Shown here: positions 5,396-5,600 of the stretch, in pieces
Position numbering within the stretch: the stretch's first letter is position 1
Layout of the letters: the number at the start of each line of letters is the position of its first letter
NCBI GenBank assembly: GCA_031288745.1
Contig: JAITQT010000452.1
Coordinates: forward strand, 1 to 5,600
Length of the DNA stretch: 5,600 bases
Direction of reading: 5' to 3'
From: Deltaproteobacteria bacterium
GTDB taxonomy: Bacteria > Desulfobacterota > Desulfarculia > Adiutricales > Adiutricaceae
Program-made: the position numbers and the translations under genes
Notes under the pieces: generated by a model
Seen by the model: the letters and a program-made list of their open reading frames with translations, nothing else
Told to the model about the DNA's origin: nothing
Databases searched by the model: none

Positions 5396-5600
5396 TTATT
5401 TACTCCAAAATTCTGGGAAAAATAAGACTAAAAAGCTATAAAACTCGAGCCGGCCCAAGAGCATGGCCATACTTAAAACCGCCTTGGCCGGCCCTGGGAT
5501 TTGGGCGTAAAAGCCGGCGGCCCCAATATCTCCTAAGGCCGGGCCCACGTTAGCCATGGCGCTAGCGGCAGCTGAAAATGAAGTGGTTAAATCAAGCCCC
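5396..5600 (-). CDS. trkH: TrkH-family potassium uptake protein, C-terminal 67 residues (5' part outside window)
   Basis: This is the end of an integral inner-membrane subunit of a Trk/Ktr-type K+ uptake system, which forms the ion pore and works with a TrkA-type NAD-binding regulator. The visible frame runs from the window edge to TAA at 5396-5398. It contains the fourth pore-loop/filter region (SAMANVGPALGDIG, where the family has N-x-VGPGLG), a Tyr-containing linker, and the last membrane helix with the family-typical LLGRLE followed by a hydrophobic run and the terminal PEFWSK. The filter has GPALG where GPGLG is most common; the first Gly is kept. The gene is incomplete only because the window ends. 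It lies 76 bp upstream of the Mpl-RNase III gene on the same strand, so co-transcription is possible. No convincing terminator separates them, only a 4-bp AU stem just after the stop. The family call is firm; TrkH versus KtrB-like cannot be settled from the tail alone. Confidence 0.9.
   Translation of the reverse strand, partial: GLDLTTSFSAAASAMANVGPALGDIGAAGFYAQIPGPAKAVLSMAMLLGRLEFYSFLVLFFPEFWSK

Overview
The window looks like a piece of a Gram-negative bacterial chromosome of moderate-to-low GC. All four protein genes lie on the minus strand. Mpl, a peptidoglycan-recycling ligase confined to Gram-negatives, together with the rnc-era pairing and the style of the TrkH tail, fits a proteobacterial or Desulfobacterota-type (former Deltaproteobacteria) organism. 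That placement is inference. The AT-rich, repeat-carrying intergenic stretches would suit a host-associated or partly decaying genome, but this is speculation.

Layout in transcription order (right to left): the 3' end of a TrkH-type K+ transporter gene (5396-5600, cut by the window edge); a 76-bp gap with a weak promoter candidate; one 775-codon reading frame joining a complete Mpl ligase to a complete RNase III (2992-5319); era, overlapping it by 14 nt (2052-3005); a gene-poor stretch (1391-2051) with weak terminator candidates, one copy of a short transposable-type repeat and a row of inverted repeats; a sugar-phosphate nucleotidyltransferase gene (434-1390); and a second gene-poor stretch (1-433) with two more repeat copies facing each other.

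Functionally, RNase III and Era both act in rRNA processing and small-subunit assembly, and their coupling is classical. Mpl reattaches recycled murein tripeptide to UDP-MurNAc. The nucleotidyltransferase has the fold of enzymes that make NDP-sugars, MurNAc-1-P uridylyltransferase among them, so a second wall-recycling link is possible but unproven.

The most notable items are: (1) the in-frame Mpl-RNase III fusion, with a possible internal start at Met541; (2) a family of about 110-bp elements with 16-bp terminal inverted repeats beginning GATCGAAGCG and flanked by 6-bp direct repeats (ATGATT, AATGTT), present three times and twice head-to-head; (3) a run of inverted repeats just upstream of the nucleotidyltransferase start that could be a structured leader RNA. 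No tRNA, rRNA, CRISPR array or transposase gene was seen.
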